From Limnobacter sp. CACIAM 66H1 (GTDB lineage Bacteria; Pseudomonadota; Gammaproteobacteria; Burkholderiales; Burkholderiaceae_B): a stretch of 45,988 nucleotides of DNA. The stretch spans positions 1 through 45,988 of the forward strand of contig NZ_LUJK01000025.1 of NCBI RefSeq assembly GCF_001601825.1, in the 5' to 3' direction. Positions 1 through 8,594 of the stretch are shown here, piece by piece; the stretch's first letter is position 1; every line of letters starts with the position of its first letter. The notes under the pieces are model-generated. The model saw only the letters and a list, made by a program, of their open reading frames with translations, had not been told where the DNA came from and made no database searches. A program made the position numbers and the translations under genes.

Positions 1-1350
<1,350 letters not shown>

Positions 1351-1390
1351 TTAATCTTCCTCTTGAATTCTATGTAATCGGGCTTTGCAG

Positions 1391-1681
1391 TTAAGCTTCA
1401 ATGACGCCCATGATGTCTTCTTCACGCATAACCAGCACTTCCTTGCCATCCACCTTGATGGATTGACCGGCGTACTTGCCGAACAACACGCGCTGGCCCA
1501 CCTTCACATCCATGGCGATCAGCTTGCCACTGTCATCGCGCTTGCCTGGGCCAACTGCAATCACTTCACCTTGATCGGGCTTCTCAGCGGCGGCTTCTGG
1601 GATCACGATGCCAGAGGCTGTTGTGCGCTCGCTGTCGAGGCGCTTCACGATCACGCGATCATGCAACGGACGAATGTTCAT
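1391..1681 (-). CDS. groES: Co-chaperonin GroES (10 kDa)
   Basis: Heptameric lid of the GroEL chamber. The 96-residue protein starts [14 protein letters not shown], contains the mobile-loop region ([19 protein letters not shown]) and ends [10 protein letters not shown], the normal length and layout of the family. The ATG at 1681 was chosen because an AGGAG ribosome-binding site lies just upstream. An in-frame extension to 1759 would run into the CIRCE operator and is not credible. It is the first gene of the groES-groEL operon. Confidence 0.98.
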   Translation of the reverse strand: MNIRPLHDRVIVKRLDSERTTASGIVIPEAAAEKPDQGEVIAVGPGKRDDSGKLIAMDVKVGQRVLFGKYAGQSIKVDGKEVLVMREEDIMGVIEA

Positions 1682-1742
1682 GGATACCACTCCTAAATTT
1701 ATCTTTAAAAATAATCGCTTAGAGAAACTGACGGATGCTTTG

Positions 1743-1769
1743 TTAGCACTCGCCGTCATCGAGTGCTAA
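1743..1769. promoter_or_regulatory. CIRCE operator (HrcA binding site)
   Basis: TTAGCACTC, nine bases, GAGTGCTAA: a perfect match to the CIRCE inverted repeat. It sits between the groE promoter and groES, the position where the HrcA repressor acts in many bacteria. The divergent redoxin gene starts about 117 bp away on the other side and might also be affected. Confidence 0.96.
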
Positions 1770-1798
1770 TAATAGGGGTGGGGGACTGGTATTTCAAG
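1770..1798 (-). promoter_or_regulatory. Sigma-32-like heat-shock promoter of groESL
   Basis: On the minus strand a CTTGAAA -35 element (plus positions 1792-1798) is followed after 13 bases by CCCCTATTA (1770-1778). This closely resembles the sigma-32 consensus CTTGAAA, 13-14 bases, CCCCATnT. It abuts the CIRCE site, so dual control (sigma-32 activation, HrcA repression) is inferred. Confidence 0.75.
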
Positions 1799-1885
1799 GG
1801 GCAGGGTGAAAAAAAGTTCTCTGCAAGCAGGGCGTCAGTCACTTTTGTTTACACTAGGGGTCGATTCAATTCAGCACCCCACAGA

Positions 1886-2743
1886 ATGAACAAAGCAAAG
1901 TCGGTTTTTATTGTCCTGTTTTTAGTCTTGATCAACCTGAGTCTGTTGCACGTGGCCACCCTCAGTTGGCACACTCCTTTGGGACCAGGCTGGATAGGTG
2001 TGTTTGTTTTGGCCCTTCCCAATTTTTACCTGTTCGTGTGGATGTTCATGCGAAGACGTGCCCGAACATCGCGCAATCTTCACCTGCTGATGGCTGCCAA
2101 CCTGACCGGTATCGCCTTGGTGCTGACTGATCCAGGCATGGAAGCGGATCCCTTGCCCCTGATCATCGGCAATCTGATCTTTTTCGGCAGCATTGCCTAC
2201 ATTTTTTGGTACTCCAATCTGGGTGAACGCAGCAATGCCATGTTGAATGAAGGTGAGAAATTGCCTGTCTTCGAACTCACGACCGTGGATGGGGGATCGT
2301 TTTCCAGTGAGCAGTTCAAAGGGGCTGCGTGGTTGTTGATTTTTTATAGGGGCAATTGGTGCCCTCTGTGCATGACACAAATTGGAGAGGTGGCGGCGCG
2401 CTACATCGATCTTGACCGCCTTGGCGTCAAAGTGGCTTTGATCAGTCCGCAGCCGGAAACCAAAACCAAAGAACTCGCTGCGCGGTTCAAGGTACCCATG
2501 AATTTTTTCATAGACACCAACTTCAGGGCCAGCAAAAAATTAAAATTGGTTCATGAACACGGGGTTCCGTTTGGCCTGAAGTGGATGGGACACGGAGAGG
2601 ACACGGTGCTGCCCACGGTGTTGATCATCAACAAACACGGGCGGATTGTGTATTCGGATCAAACTTCAAACTACCGCGTTCGTCCGGAACCGGAACAGTT
2701 TCTGGAAGTGGCTCGCCAAAAACTGGGCGGTGCTGAAGGCTGA
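1886..2743 (+). CDS. Membrane-anchored redoxin (AhpC/TSA-like) protein
   Basis: A 285-residue protein with about four hydrophobic segments (roughly residues 6-27, 36-54, 66-82, 90-110) followed by a thioredoxin-fold redoxin domain (about 125-280). The active-site motif is FYRGNWCPLCMTQ, with C159 and C162 forming a CxxC pair; FYRGxWCPxC is typical of AhpC/TSA-like peroxiredoxin relatives. The domain is followed by the expected LISPQ strand and a PTVLIINKHGRIVYSD strand. The role is probably thiol-dependent reduction or peroxide removal at the membrane; the substrate is unknown. The ATG at 1886 is preferred over 1763, because that extension overlaps the CIRCE operator and adds no recognisable sequence. 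No strong Shine-Dalgarno is visible. Confidence 0.8.
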   Translation: MNKAKSVFIVLFLVLINLSLLHVATLSWHTPLGPGWIGVFVLALPNFYLFVWMFMRRRARTSRNLHLLMAANLTGIALVLTDPGMEADPLPLIIGNLIFFGSIAYIFWYSNLGERSNAMLNEGEKLPVFELTTVDGGSFSSEQFKGAAWLLIFYRGNWCPLCMTQIGEVAARYIDLDRLGVKVALISPQPETKTKELAARFKVPMNFFIDTNFRASKKLKLVHEHGVPFGLKWMGHGEDTVLPTVLIINKHGRIVYSDQTSNYRVRPEPEQFLEVARQKLGGAEG

Positions 2744-2753
2744 TTGAATCAAC

Positions 2754-3773
2754 TCAGGGTGCCACGCCGGTGGCGGCCTGAATAGCGGCAGCCTTTCGAA
2801 TGCTTGCAATCAATTCCTTGCTGATGCGGCTTTCCATGCGCCTGTGCACCGGTTCCAGCGCCTTGCGCCACGCGTCCAGTTCGCTCGCGCTGAGCATCGT
2901 TACTTGCGTATTCTTCGATGCCTTCACTTTCTGCAAGGCCTGTGCATTTAATTTTTCGGCCTCGTCGTCGTTCTTGCGCGTGGCATCAACCATGCATTTT
3001 TCAAGTGTGCTGCGGATGTCCGCTGGCAGACTGCCCCAAAATTTCCGGTTAACGATAACGGCATAGCCCAGATAACCGTGATTGGTCACTGCCACGTGCT
3101 TTTGAACCTCATGCATCTTCTTGGAGTATAAATTGGAAGGGGGGTTCTCGGTGCCATCAACCAATCCGGTCTCCAATGCGGTGTACACGTCCGAGAATGC
3201 CAGAGGGATGGGAGTGGCACCCAAGGCTTCCATTTGAGCCTCTAGCACACGTGAAGGTTGAATTCGCATCCGCTTTCCTTTCAGGTCCTCGGGCAGACGA
3301 AGGGGCGTGTTGGCACTCATCACTTTGAAGCCATTGTCCCAGTAGGCCAGTCCGAGTATTCCACGGTCTTCAAGTTGTGCAAGAAGCTGCTTGCCGATTT
3401 CACCTTGAGTCACGGTTTTTAGCACCTGGCGATTCGGAAAAATATAGGGGAGGTCGAACACCTCGAAATCACGCATACCCAGTTGGCCGAACTTGGCCAG
3501 TGACGGGGCCAGCATTTGGACGGCCCCCAATTGAAGCGCTTCGAGTTCTTCCCGGTCTTTGTACAAGGTCGAGTTGGGGTAGACCTCCACTTTCACACGC
3601 CCACGCGTCCGTTCCTCGACCAGTTTTTTGAATTCAAGTGCTGCAATACCTTTTGGCGTGTTTTCGTCGACGACATGGCTGAACTTGATCAGAATCGGTG
3701 GCGCAGCACTGGCTGGTGCCAGGGCAGCGCTATGAAGTCCAAGCAAAAGTCCGAGTGCTGACAAATATTTCAT
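2754..3773 (-). CDS. TRAP transporter solute-binding protein, DctP family (orphan)
   Basis: Periplasmic binding protein of the DctP family, 339 residues. A signal peptide (about 1-23, cleavage near ASA-AP) precedes mature sequence ILIKFSHVVDENTPKG. Family landmarks are GKRMRIQPS (carboxylate-binding Arg region) and DGTENPPSNLYSKKMHEVQKH, followed by the GYAVIVNRKFW segment. The ATG at 3773 is used because the longer frame puts about 30 non-signal residues before the signal peptide. No DctQ or DctM membrane subunit is adjacent. The gene is divergent from a DctS/DctR-like two-component system, so it may present a ligand to the kinase or may feed a transporter elsewhere. C4-dicarboxylate specificity is a guess. 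Confidence 0.87.
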   Translation of the reverse strand: MKYLSALGLLLGLHSAALAPASAAPPILIKFSHVVDENTPKGIAALEFKKLVEERTRGRVKVEVYPNSTLYKDREELEALQLGAVQMLAPSLAKFGQLGMRDFEVFDLPYIFPNRQVLKTVTQGEIGKQLLAQLEDRGILGLAYWDNGFKVMSANTPLRLPEDLKGKRMRIQPSRVLEAQMEALGATPIPLAFSDVYTALETGLVDGTENPPSNLYSKKMHEVQKHVAVTNHGYLGYAVIVNRKFWGSLPADIRSTLEKCMVDATRKNDDEAEKLNAQALQKVKASKNTQVTMLSASELDAWRKALEPVHRRMESRISKELIASIRKAAAIQAATGVAP

Positions 3774-3886
3774 GTTGCGGCTTGTTTGTAGGTGTTCATT
3801 GAAAATTCCAGAGTAGGACCGTCCCCACCATTGTGGGTTTCCACATCCTCTGAAATCTTTTTGCCATTTCATGGCACTATCCAGCC

Positions 3887-5878
3887 ATGCAAGTGTTCGC
3901 CTCTTATGAGCCCAATTTAAAAAAGATCAAGCGCCGCCAAGCCATGAGATTTGGCATGCCTGTGCTTGTATTTTCACTTTTAATGGCCTTGCTGGTGGCG
4001 GCAGTTTACTACGCCCAGCAAGATGAACGTGACCAAAATCAGGCAAAACTGATTGCCGATGCGCTGTGGGCTCGCCAGAACATTCAGTTTCAGGTGGGCG
4101 GTCTGATCAATTCGCTTCAGGCACTGACCAATGATTCACTCATTTATCCATCGGCACGGCTGGCCGCAAGTTTGAACCAGCTCAGCCGTAGTTCTGGAGA
4201 ACTGGTAGCGGTATTTCGTGGACCGGAACTGACCCCGATCGTGAACCTGGAAGACAATTTCGATGAATATGACCTTGAGGCGGTTCGTCAATTGATCTCG
4301 GCACCGGTCAATCAACGTTACGAATCCCGCCTGGACGGCTTGGTTGGACCTTTTCTGTTTCAGGGACGGAATTATGTGGCGAATGTCAGCGTGGCCCAAC
4401 GAGGCGAGGCTGTCACCGCGGGTTTGATCGACCTTGATTTGATGCTTGAAAAAGAACTGCCATGGTGGTTTGCTCAAGACAATCAAGTGGAACTTCTTGA
4501 CGCCAGCGGCGCAACATTGTCGCGTCTGGTCAAAGCCAGCCCAGGTGCTGGCGTGTACATGCACACCACCTCGCTGGAACTCGGCGGGCTTCAATTTCAA
4601 CTCAGGGTCAACAGCATTCAAGAAGGCCCCCGATTGTTTAACTATGGCATTACCGGCGCGTTGGCTTTTTTGCTACTGTTGCTGTTGTTAAGTTTCATTA
4701 TGTTGTGGCGAGACTCCCGCCGTCGTCTGGAGATTGAAGCGCGCCTGGAAGAGGAAAAGTTGTTTCGTCAGTCCATGCAAGACTCGATGGCCGTGGGCCT
4801 GCGCGTTTGGGACTTGCAGGGTTTTATTCGTTATGTGAACCCGGCATTTTGCAATATGGTGGGTTACAAACCCGAGGAACTCATCGGTATTCCACAACCT
4901 TTGCCTTATTGGCCCAGTAAGAGCACAGAGGAATACAAAAGATTGGTGGCAGATGTCATTTCAGGCAACGCCCCACCCGAGGGGTTCGAAACAATTTATC
5001 AGCACAAGAATGGCAAGTTGATTGACGTACTGATTGTGGAAGCGCCACTGAAAGATGGCCGGGGCGTTCACACTGGATGGATGAGCTCGGTCATCGACAT
5101 CACCGATCGCAAACGTTCGGAATCCCTGATTGCCGAGCAACGCGAAAAATTGCAAGCAGCCTCTCGATTTGCCCTGGTGGGTGAGGTGGCCTCCAATATT
5201 GCACATGAATTGAATCAGCCACTCGCCACGATGGTCTCTTATGCGCAGGCCGGCATGAACTTAAGCCAGCGCGGTTCCAGTCTCGAGATGTATGGTCAGC
5301 TGTTTGAAAAATTGCGCGATCAGGCTCAGCGCGCCGGCCGTGTGGTGGGGTCCGTTCAAAACCTGGTACGCAAACGCAAGCCGACTCGTGAAAACGTGCG
5401 CGTGGCTGACTTGATCGATTCTATTCAGTTCATGGTGAATTCAACGGCCATGCTCCATCAGGTTCGTTTGCATTTTGACATTGGTACACCCGATTTTGTG
5501 TTGTATATCGACCGAATCATGGTGGAGCAGGCCCTGGTGAACCTGGTTAAAAATGCGTCCGAGGCATTCACGGCCTCGCAACGAATTCGCAATGTGTGGA
5601 TACGCGCGCGTCAGCTGGAGAACTCCTTTGAATTTTCAGTACGCGATGATGGCCCCGGCTTGAGCTTGAACAATACTGAGAAAATGTTTGAGGCCCTCGT
5701 GTCGACCAAACCCGATGGGTTGGGGCTGGGGTTAAGCCTATGCCGCTCTGTGGCTGAATCGCACGGTGGTCGATTGAAAGCCGAGGCTGTGCCTACTGGT
5801 GGCACGTGTTTTACAATGGACTTGCCGATGGCAGTCAAAGAATCCATGGAAGGAGAGCAGTCAGTTGGAGCCAACTAA
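3887..5878 (+). CDS. Sensor histidine kinase, DctS/FixL-like, with PAS domain
   Basis: Inner-membrane sensor kinase of 663 residues. TM1 is at about 20-43, followed by a periplasmic sensing domain of about 200 residues, TM2 at 254-274, PAS at about 293-410 (FIRYVNPAFCNMVGY), and HisKA with the phosphoacceptor His440 in IAHELNQPLA. The ATPase domain has NLVKNASEAF (N box), DDGPGLS (G1) and GLGLGLSLCRSVAESHGG (G2). The architecture matches DctS of the DctS/DctR C4-dicarboxylate system. It overlaps the response-regulator gene by 14 bp, so the two are co-translated, and it is divergent from the DctP-like gene. The input is probably a small organic acid, possibly via the binding protein (inference). 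Confidence 0.9.
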   Translation: MQVFASYEPNLKKIKRRQAMRFGMPVLVFSLLMALLVAAVYYAQQDERDQNQAKLIADALWARQNIQFQVGGLINSLQALTNDSLIYPSARLAASLNQLSRSSGELVAVFRGPELTPIVNLEDNFDEYDLEAVRQLISAPVNQRYESRLDGLVGPFLFQGRNYVANVSVAQRGEAVTAGLIDLDLMLEKELPWWFAQDNQVELLDASGATLSRLVKASPGAGVYMHTTSLELGGLQFQLRVNSIQEGPRLFNYGITGALAFLLLLLLLSFIMLWRDSRRRLEIEARLEEEKLFRQSMQDSMAVGLRVWDLQGFIRYVNPAFCNMVGYKPEELIGIPQPLPYWPSKSTEEYKRLVADVISGNAPPEGFETIYQHKNGKLIDVLIVEAPLKDGRGVHTGWMSSVIDITDRKRSESLIAEQREKLQAASRFALVGEVASNIAHELNQPLATMVSYAQAGMNLSQRGSSLEMYGQLFEKLRDQAQRAGRVVGSVQNLVRKRKPTRENVRVADLIDSIQFMVNSTAMLHQVRLHFDIGTPDFVLYIDRIMVEQALVNLVKNASEAFTASQRIRNVWIRARQLENSFEFSVRDDGPGLSLNNTEKMFEALVSTKPDGLGLGLSLCRSVAESHGGRLKAEAVPTGGTCFTMDLPMAVKESMEGEQSVGAN

Positions 5879-6533
5879 AAAAGTACAGGTGTTGCTGCTC
5901 GATGATGACGACGATTTGCGCGAGGGCATGAAGTGGATGTTCGAGACCGTGGATCTTCCCATGGAGGGTTTTGCAAATTTCGAAAGCTTCAAGTCCAGGT
6001 TAGATGAATATGTCGGCAGTGATGCCGAACTTTGCCTGTTGCTCGACTTGCGCATGCCTGACATGTCGGGCCTTGAGGTGTTTGAATGGCTCAAACGAGG
6101 TGGTTACAGCCTGGAACGTTTGCCTGTCATTTTTCTGACCGGGCATGGCGATATATCCACGGCTGTTGAAGCTGTTAAAAATGGTGCATTCGATTTTTAC
6201 GAGAAACCCACTACTGATCAGCGTTTGATTGAACGGGTGAAACAGGCACTTCAAAAATCAGGCGAGTATCTGGTTAATCTGGAAGTATTGAAACAATGGT
6301 CCGAGCGAATTGATCGCCTGTCGCCACGTGAGAGAGAAGTGATGTTCCTGGTGGCCAAGGGTAAGCTGAACAAGGTGATTGCCTCTGAGCTGGACATTTC
6401 CATGCGTACAGTTGAAGTGCACCGCGCCAATGTTTTTGACAAACTCAAGGTGCGCTCAGCTGCTGAATTGGCCACTTTGCTGAGTCGCCTCAGCGACCGA
6501 CTTGGTTTTGATCAATTGGCGGGACTGGAATAA
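5865..6533 (+). CDS. Two-component response regulator, FixJ/DctR type
   Basis: Receiver plus LuxR-type HTH, about 222 residues. The acidic pocket is LLLDDDDDL, the phosphoacceptor is Asp61 in LLLDLRMPDMSG, and the conserved Lys is in FYEKPTT. The C-terminal HTH is LSPREREVMFLVAKGKLNK..IA..L.IS.RTVEVHRANVFDKL. The proposed start is a TTG at 5865, because AAGGAG lies 9 bases upstream and this removes the out-of-context residues of the longer frame. It overlaps the kinase stop by 14 bp, suggesting translational coupling. Its target genes are unknown; the divergent DctP-like gene is the obvious candidate. Its 3' end overlaps the convergent OmpA-like gene by 22 bp. Confidence 0.9.
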   Translation: MEPTKKVQVLLLDDDDDLREGMKWMFETVDLPMEGFANFESFKSRLDEYVGSDAELCLLLDLRMPDMSGLEVFEWLKRGGYSLERLPVIFLTGHGDISTAVEAVKNGAFDFYEKPTTDQRLIERVKQALQKSGEYLVNLEVLKQWSERIDRLSPREREVMFLVAKGKLNKVIASELDISMRTVEVHRANVFDKLKVRSAAELATLLSRLSDRLGFDQLAGLE

Positions 6534-7063
6534 ATTTCCACCATATTGGGTAGTCGAACTGCATCACCAAACAGCGGACTCGAGGTGTCCGGGTGCAACT
6601 CCAGCACAAAGGCCTTGCGTGCCAGCCGATTGTCCCTGAAATAATGTTGTATCGCATCCAGCCTTTGGCTGGCCACTGCGAGATCCAACTCGGCGCTGCC
6701 TTCTGTTTGGGTGCTTGACCGGATCAAAATCGGACCAGACTTTCCTGCCTTGGCAGCTTCATTCAACACTTCAAGTTTGGGTAGGCAGTTTGATGGGATC
6801 TCGCTTTGCCCTGGCTTGAAATGAATCAACAATTCAAGCCGTCTGTCCTCCCGGCGAAGTGTTAAGGAAGCCGCAGTGCTCTGAGATTCCGACAGCGCGT
6901 TGACCACACCATTGAACAGGTCGAATGTAGGTTGGTAACCGCAGTGCATGTCTGGATTGCTTAATCGTTGAATCACGCTTTCAATCGCCTGCGCGGGTTT
7001 GATCAAACAAAGCGCGGCAACCGCAAACAGGCCAGCAATCTTTCCAGAACGGCACTTACTCAT
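6512..7063 (-). CDS. Secreted OmpA-like domain protein
   Basis: A 183-residue protein with a signal peptide (about 1-26, ending PAQA) and a C-terminal region resembling an OmpA/MotB fold: LLIHFKPGQSEIPSNCLPKLEVLNEAAK, then ILIRSSTQTEGSAELDLAVASQRLDAIQHYF, as in the F.-.s.i......L..l and G.t...g....N..LS..RA..V patterns. The peptidoglycan-binding residues are only partly conserved. It starts 11 bp after the clc stop, so it is probably co-transcribed with the chloride channel. The 3' end overlaps the convergent response regulator by 22 bp. The specific role is unknown. Confidence 0.65.
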   Translation of the reverse strand: MSKCRSGKIAGLFAVAALCLIKPAQAIESVIQRLSNPDMHCGYQPTFDLFNGVVNALSESQSTAASLTLRREDRRLELLIHFKPGQSEIPSNCLPKLEVLNEAAKAGKSGPILIRSSTQTEGSAELDLAVASQRLDAIQHYFRDNRLARKAFVLELHPDTSSPLFGDAVRLPNMVEIYSSPAN

Positions 7064-7074
7064 TTAATCGGTGC

Positions 7075-8469
7075 TCATCTTTTTTCTTCAATCTTACTGC
7101 CATCTGCCGATTTCACCTCAGGGCTTGGCTCTTGTGCAGGCACGGGCACTGTTTCTGCCTGCGCAAAACTGACCTTGATTTGGTTGGCAAGCAGATGATA
7201 AATGGACGCTGGCAAAATTCGTTTACTGACTTGTGTGGAAATGGCGGATACAAAAATCAGCGGCATGACCAAATCATGGTTGTCGACCATTTCCAGCACA
7301 ATGACGAAAGCGGTAATCGGGCAGTGGGTGACAGCAGAGAGCACGCCCACCATGGCCAGCAGCATCAATGGCGCAGTTTCGCTGTTGGTCAGGCCTGCAA
7401 AAAAGTGACCAAAGCCGGCGCCAATAGACAGTGTGGGTGAAAATACGCCACCGGGAATGCCACTGGCGAAGGAAACCACAGTGGCAGCCATTTTTGTGAG
7501 CCAAAACATAGGGGAGAGTTCCTCACTGTCTTGCAGCGCAGCTTTGGTTTCTTCGTAACCTGCGCCAAACACCTCGGCACCAAATACAAGCGCCATCAAA
7601 GACAGCACAACTCCACATCCGGCTGCAAACCTGTAAGGATAACGACTACGCAAACCACCCAGAAAACTGGTGCTGGACACCAGAATCAACATGCTTCTTC
7701 CGTAAAGACCACCCACTATTCCGGTGAGAATGGCCAGAGAAAAGATGATCAGCCATTCTTGCCCCCAGTCAATCGTGGCATTGGAATAGCCAAAGTATGA
7801 GTAGTTCCCTTGCAGAATCAATGCAACCAAACCAGCCAGCACAATTGCCATGAGTAGTGCCGAGGTATGTCGCATGGTTTTTCGGCGCCCCAATTCTTCG
7901 AACGCAAACATAAGGCCACCCAGGGGCGTATTGAAAGCCGCGGCCACCCCAGCTGCTCCGCCGGCAATAATCAGAGAGCGGGTATCAAAGAGTTTGGCGA
8001 TGTTGGGGAAACGGCCGGCATACGCCATGAGCGCAGCACCAATCTGAACGGTGGGGCCTTCGCGTCCGGCGGCTGCACCTGCTGCAATCACAAACGGAGT
8101 GATTAGCAGTTTGCCCAAAAAGGCCCTTGGTCCCAACAGGCGCTCTATCAGGCGAGGCTTTGGGTGTTTGGTCACCTTGATGGCCTGCGGAATACCACTG
8201 CCACCAGAACCCCAGAAAATGGTGTTGACCAGCCACAGCGCTATCGGAAACACAATGGGTGGCAGCAGCAGTGCGATCCACATGTGCTCGGCAAACAGTT
8301 CTTTGTTCCACTCGCCCGCGAAGTCAGACATCCACGCAAAACCTACCGCGAGTAAGCCAACCAGTAATGAAAAGGCATAGATGACGGAGACAATCATGCC
8401 TCGGTCTGCCATGAATCGAGAAAGTCGAGCGCTTTGCGCCAGCCAGTTGCTTTTGGAATTCGGCCGCAC
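7075..8469 (-). CDS. ClC-family chloride channel / H+-Cl- antiporter
   Basis: Polytopic inner-membrane protein of the ClC family. It shows the three anion-pathway signatures in order: GSGIPQ, GREGPTVQIG (with the gating glutamate) and GGVFSPTLSIGAGFG. The many hydrophobic helices and total length of about 460 residues are normal. No CBS domains follow. The gating Glu is typical of both antiporters and channels, so the transport mode is not decided. The start is uncertain. The frame runs open to a TTG at 8526, but that codon lies in the T-run of the rhlE terminator. The GTG at 8469 has AGGA about 10 bases upstream and is preferred; an ATG at 8412 is also possible. Confidence 0.88.
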   Translation of the reverse strand: MRPNSKSNWLAQSARLSRFMADRGMIVSVIYAFSLLVGLLAVGFAWMSDFAGEWNKELFAEHMWIALLLPPIVFPIALWLVNTIFWGSGGSGIPQAIKVTKHPKPRLIERLLGPRAFLGKLLITPFVIAAGAAAGREGPTVQIGAALMAYAGRFPNIAKLFDTRSLIIAGGAAGVAAAFNTPLGGLMFAFEELGRRKTMRHTSALLMAIVLAGLVALILQGNYSYFGYSNATIDWGQEWLIIFSLAILTGIVGGLYGRSMLILVSSTSFLGGLRSRYPYRFAAGCGVVLSLMALVFGAEVFGAGYEETKAALQDSEELSPMFWLTKMAATVVSFASGIPGGVFSPTLSIGAGFGHFFAGLTNSETAPLMLLAMVGVLSAVTHCPITAFVIVLEMVDNHDLVMPLIFVSAISTQVSKRILPASIYHLLANQIKVSFAQAETVPVPAQEPSPEVKSADGSKIEEKR

Positions 8470-8520
8470 GGTGGGAGGTTTCCTGCTTGGTGGGTCAACA
8501 AGCTTCAAATTGTCGCATAA

Positions 8521-8557
8521 AAACAAAAAACCCTCAGGCTTTCGGCTGAGGGTTTTT
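8521..8557 (-). terminator. Rho-independent terminator after rhlE (bidirectional-looking)
   Basis: CCCTCAG and CTGAGGG pair across an 8-base loop (8531-8552). On the minus strand this is followed by TTTTTTGTTTTT, and on the plus strand by TTTTT. It lies about 40 bp downstream of the rhlE stop, between rhlE and clc. Confidence 0.88.
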
Positions 8558-8594
8558 CTTGGGGTTTCCCCCTTGCTGCTTTTACGCTGCTTGT

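Noticed and set aside
1682-1759. Longer groES start at 1759
   Set aside because: It would begin in the CIRCE spacer and add residues absent from GroES; the ATG at 1681 has a strong ribosome-binding site.
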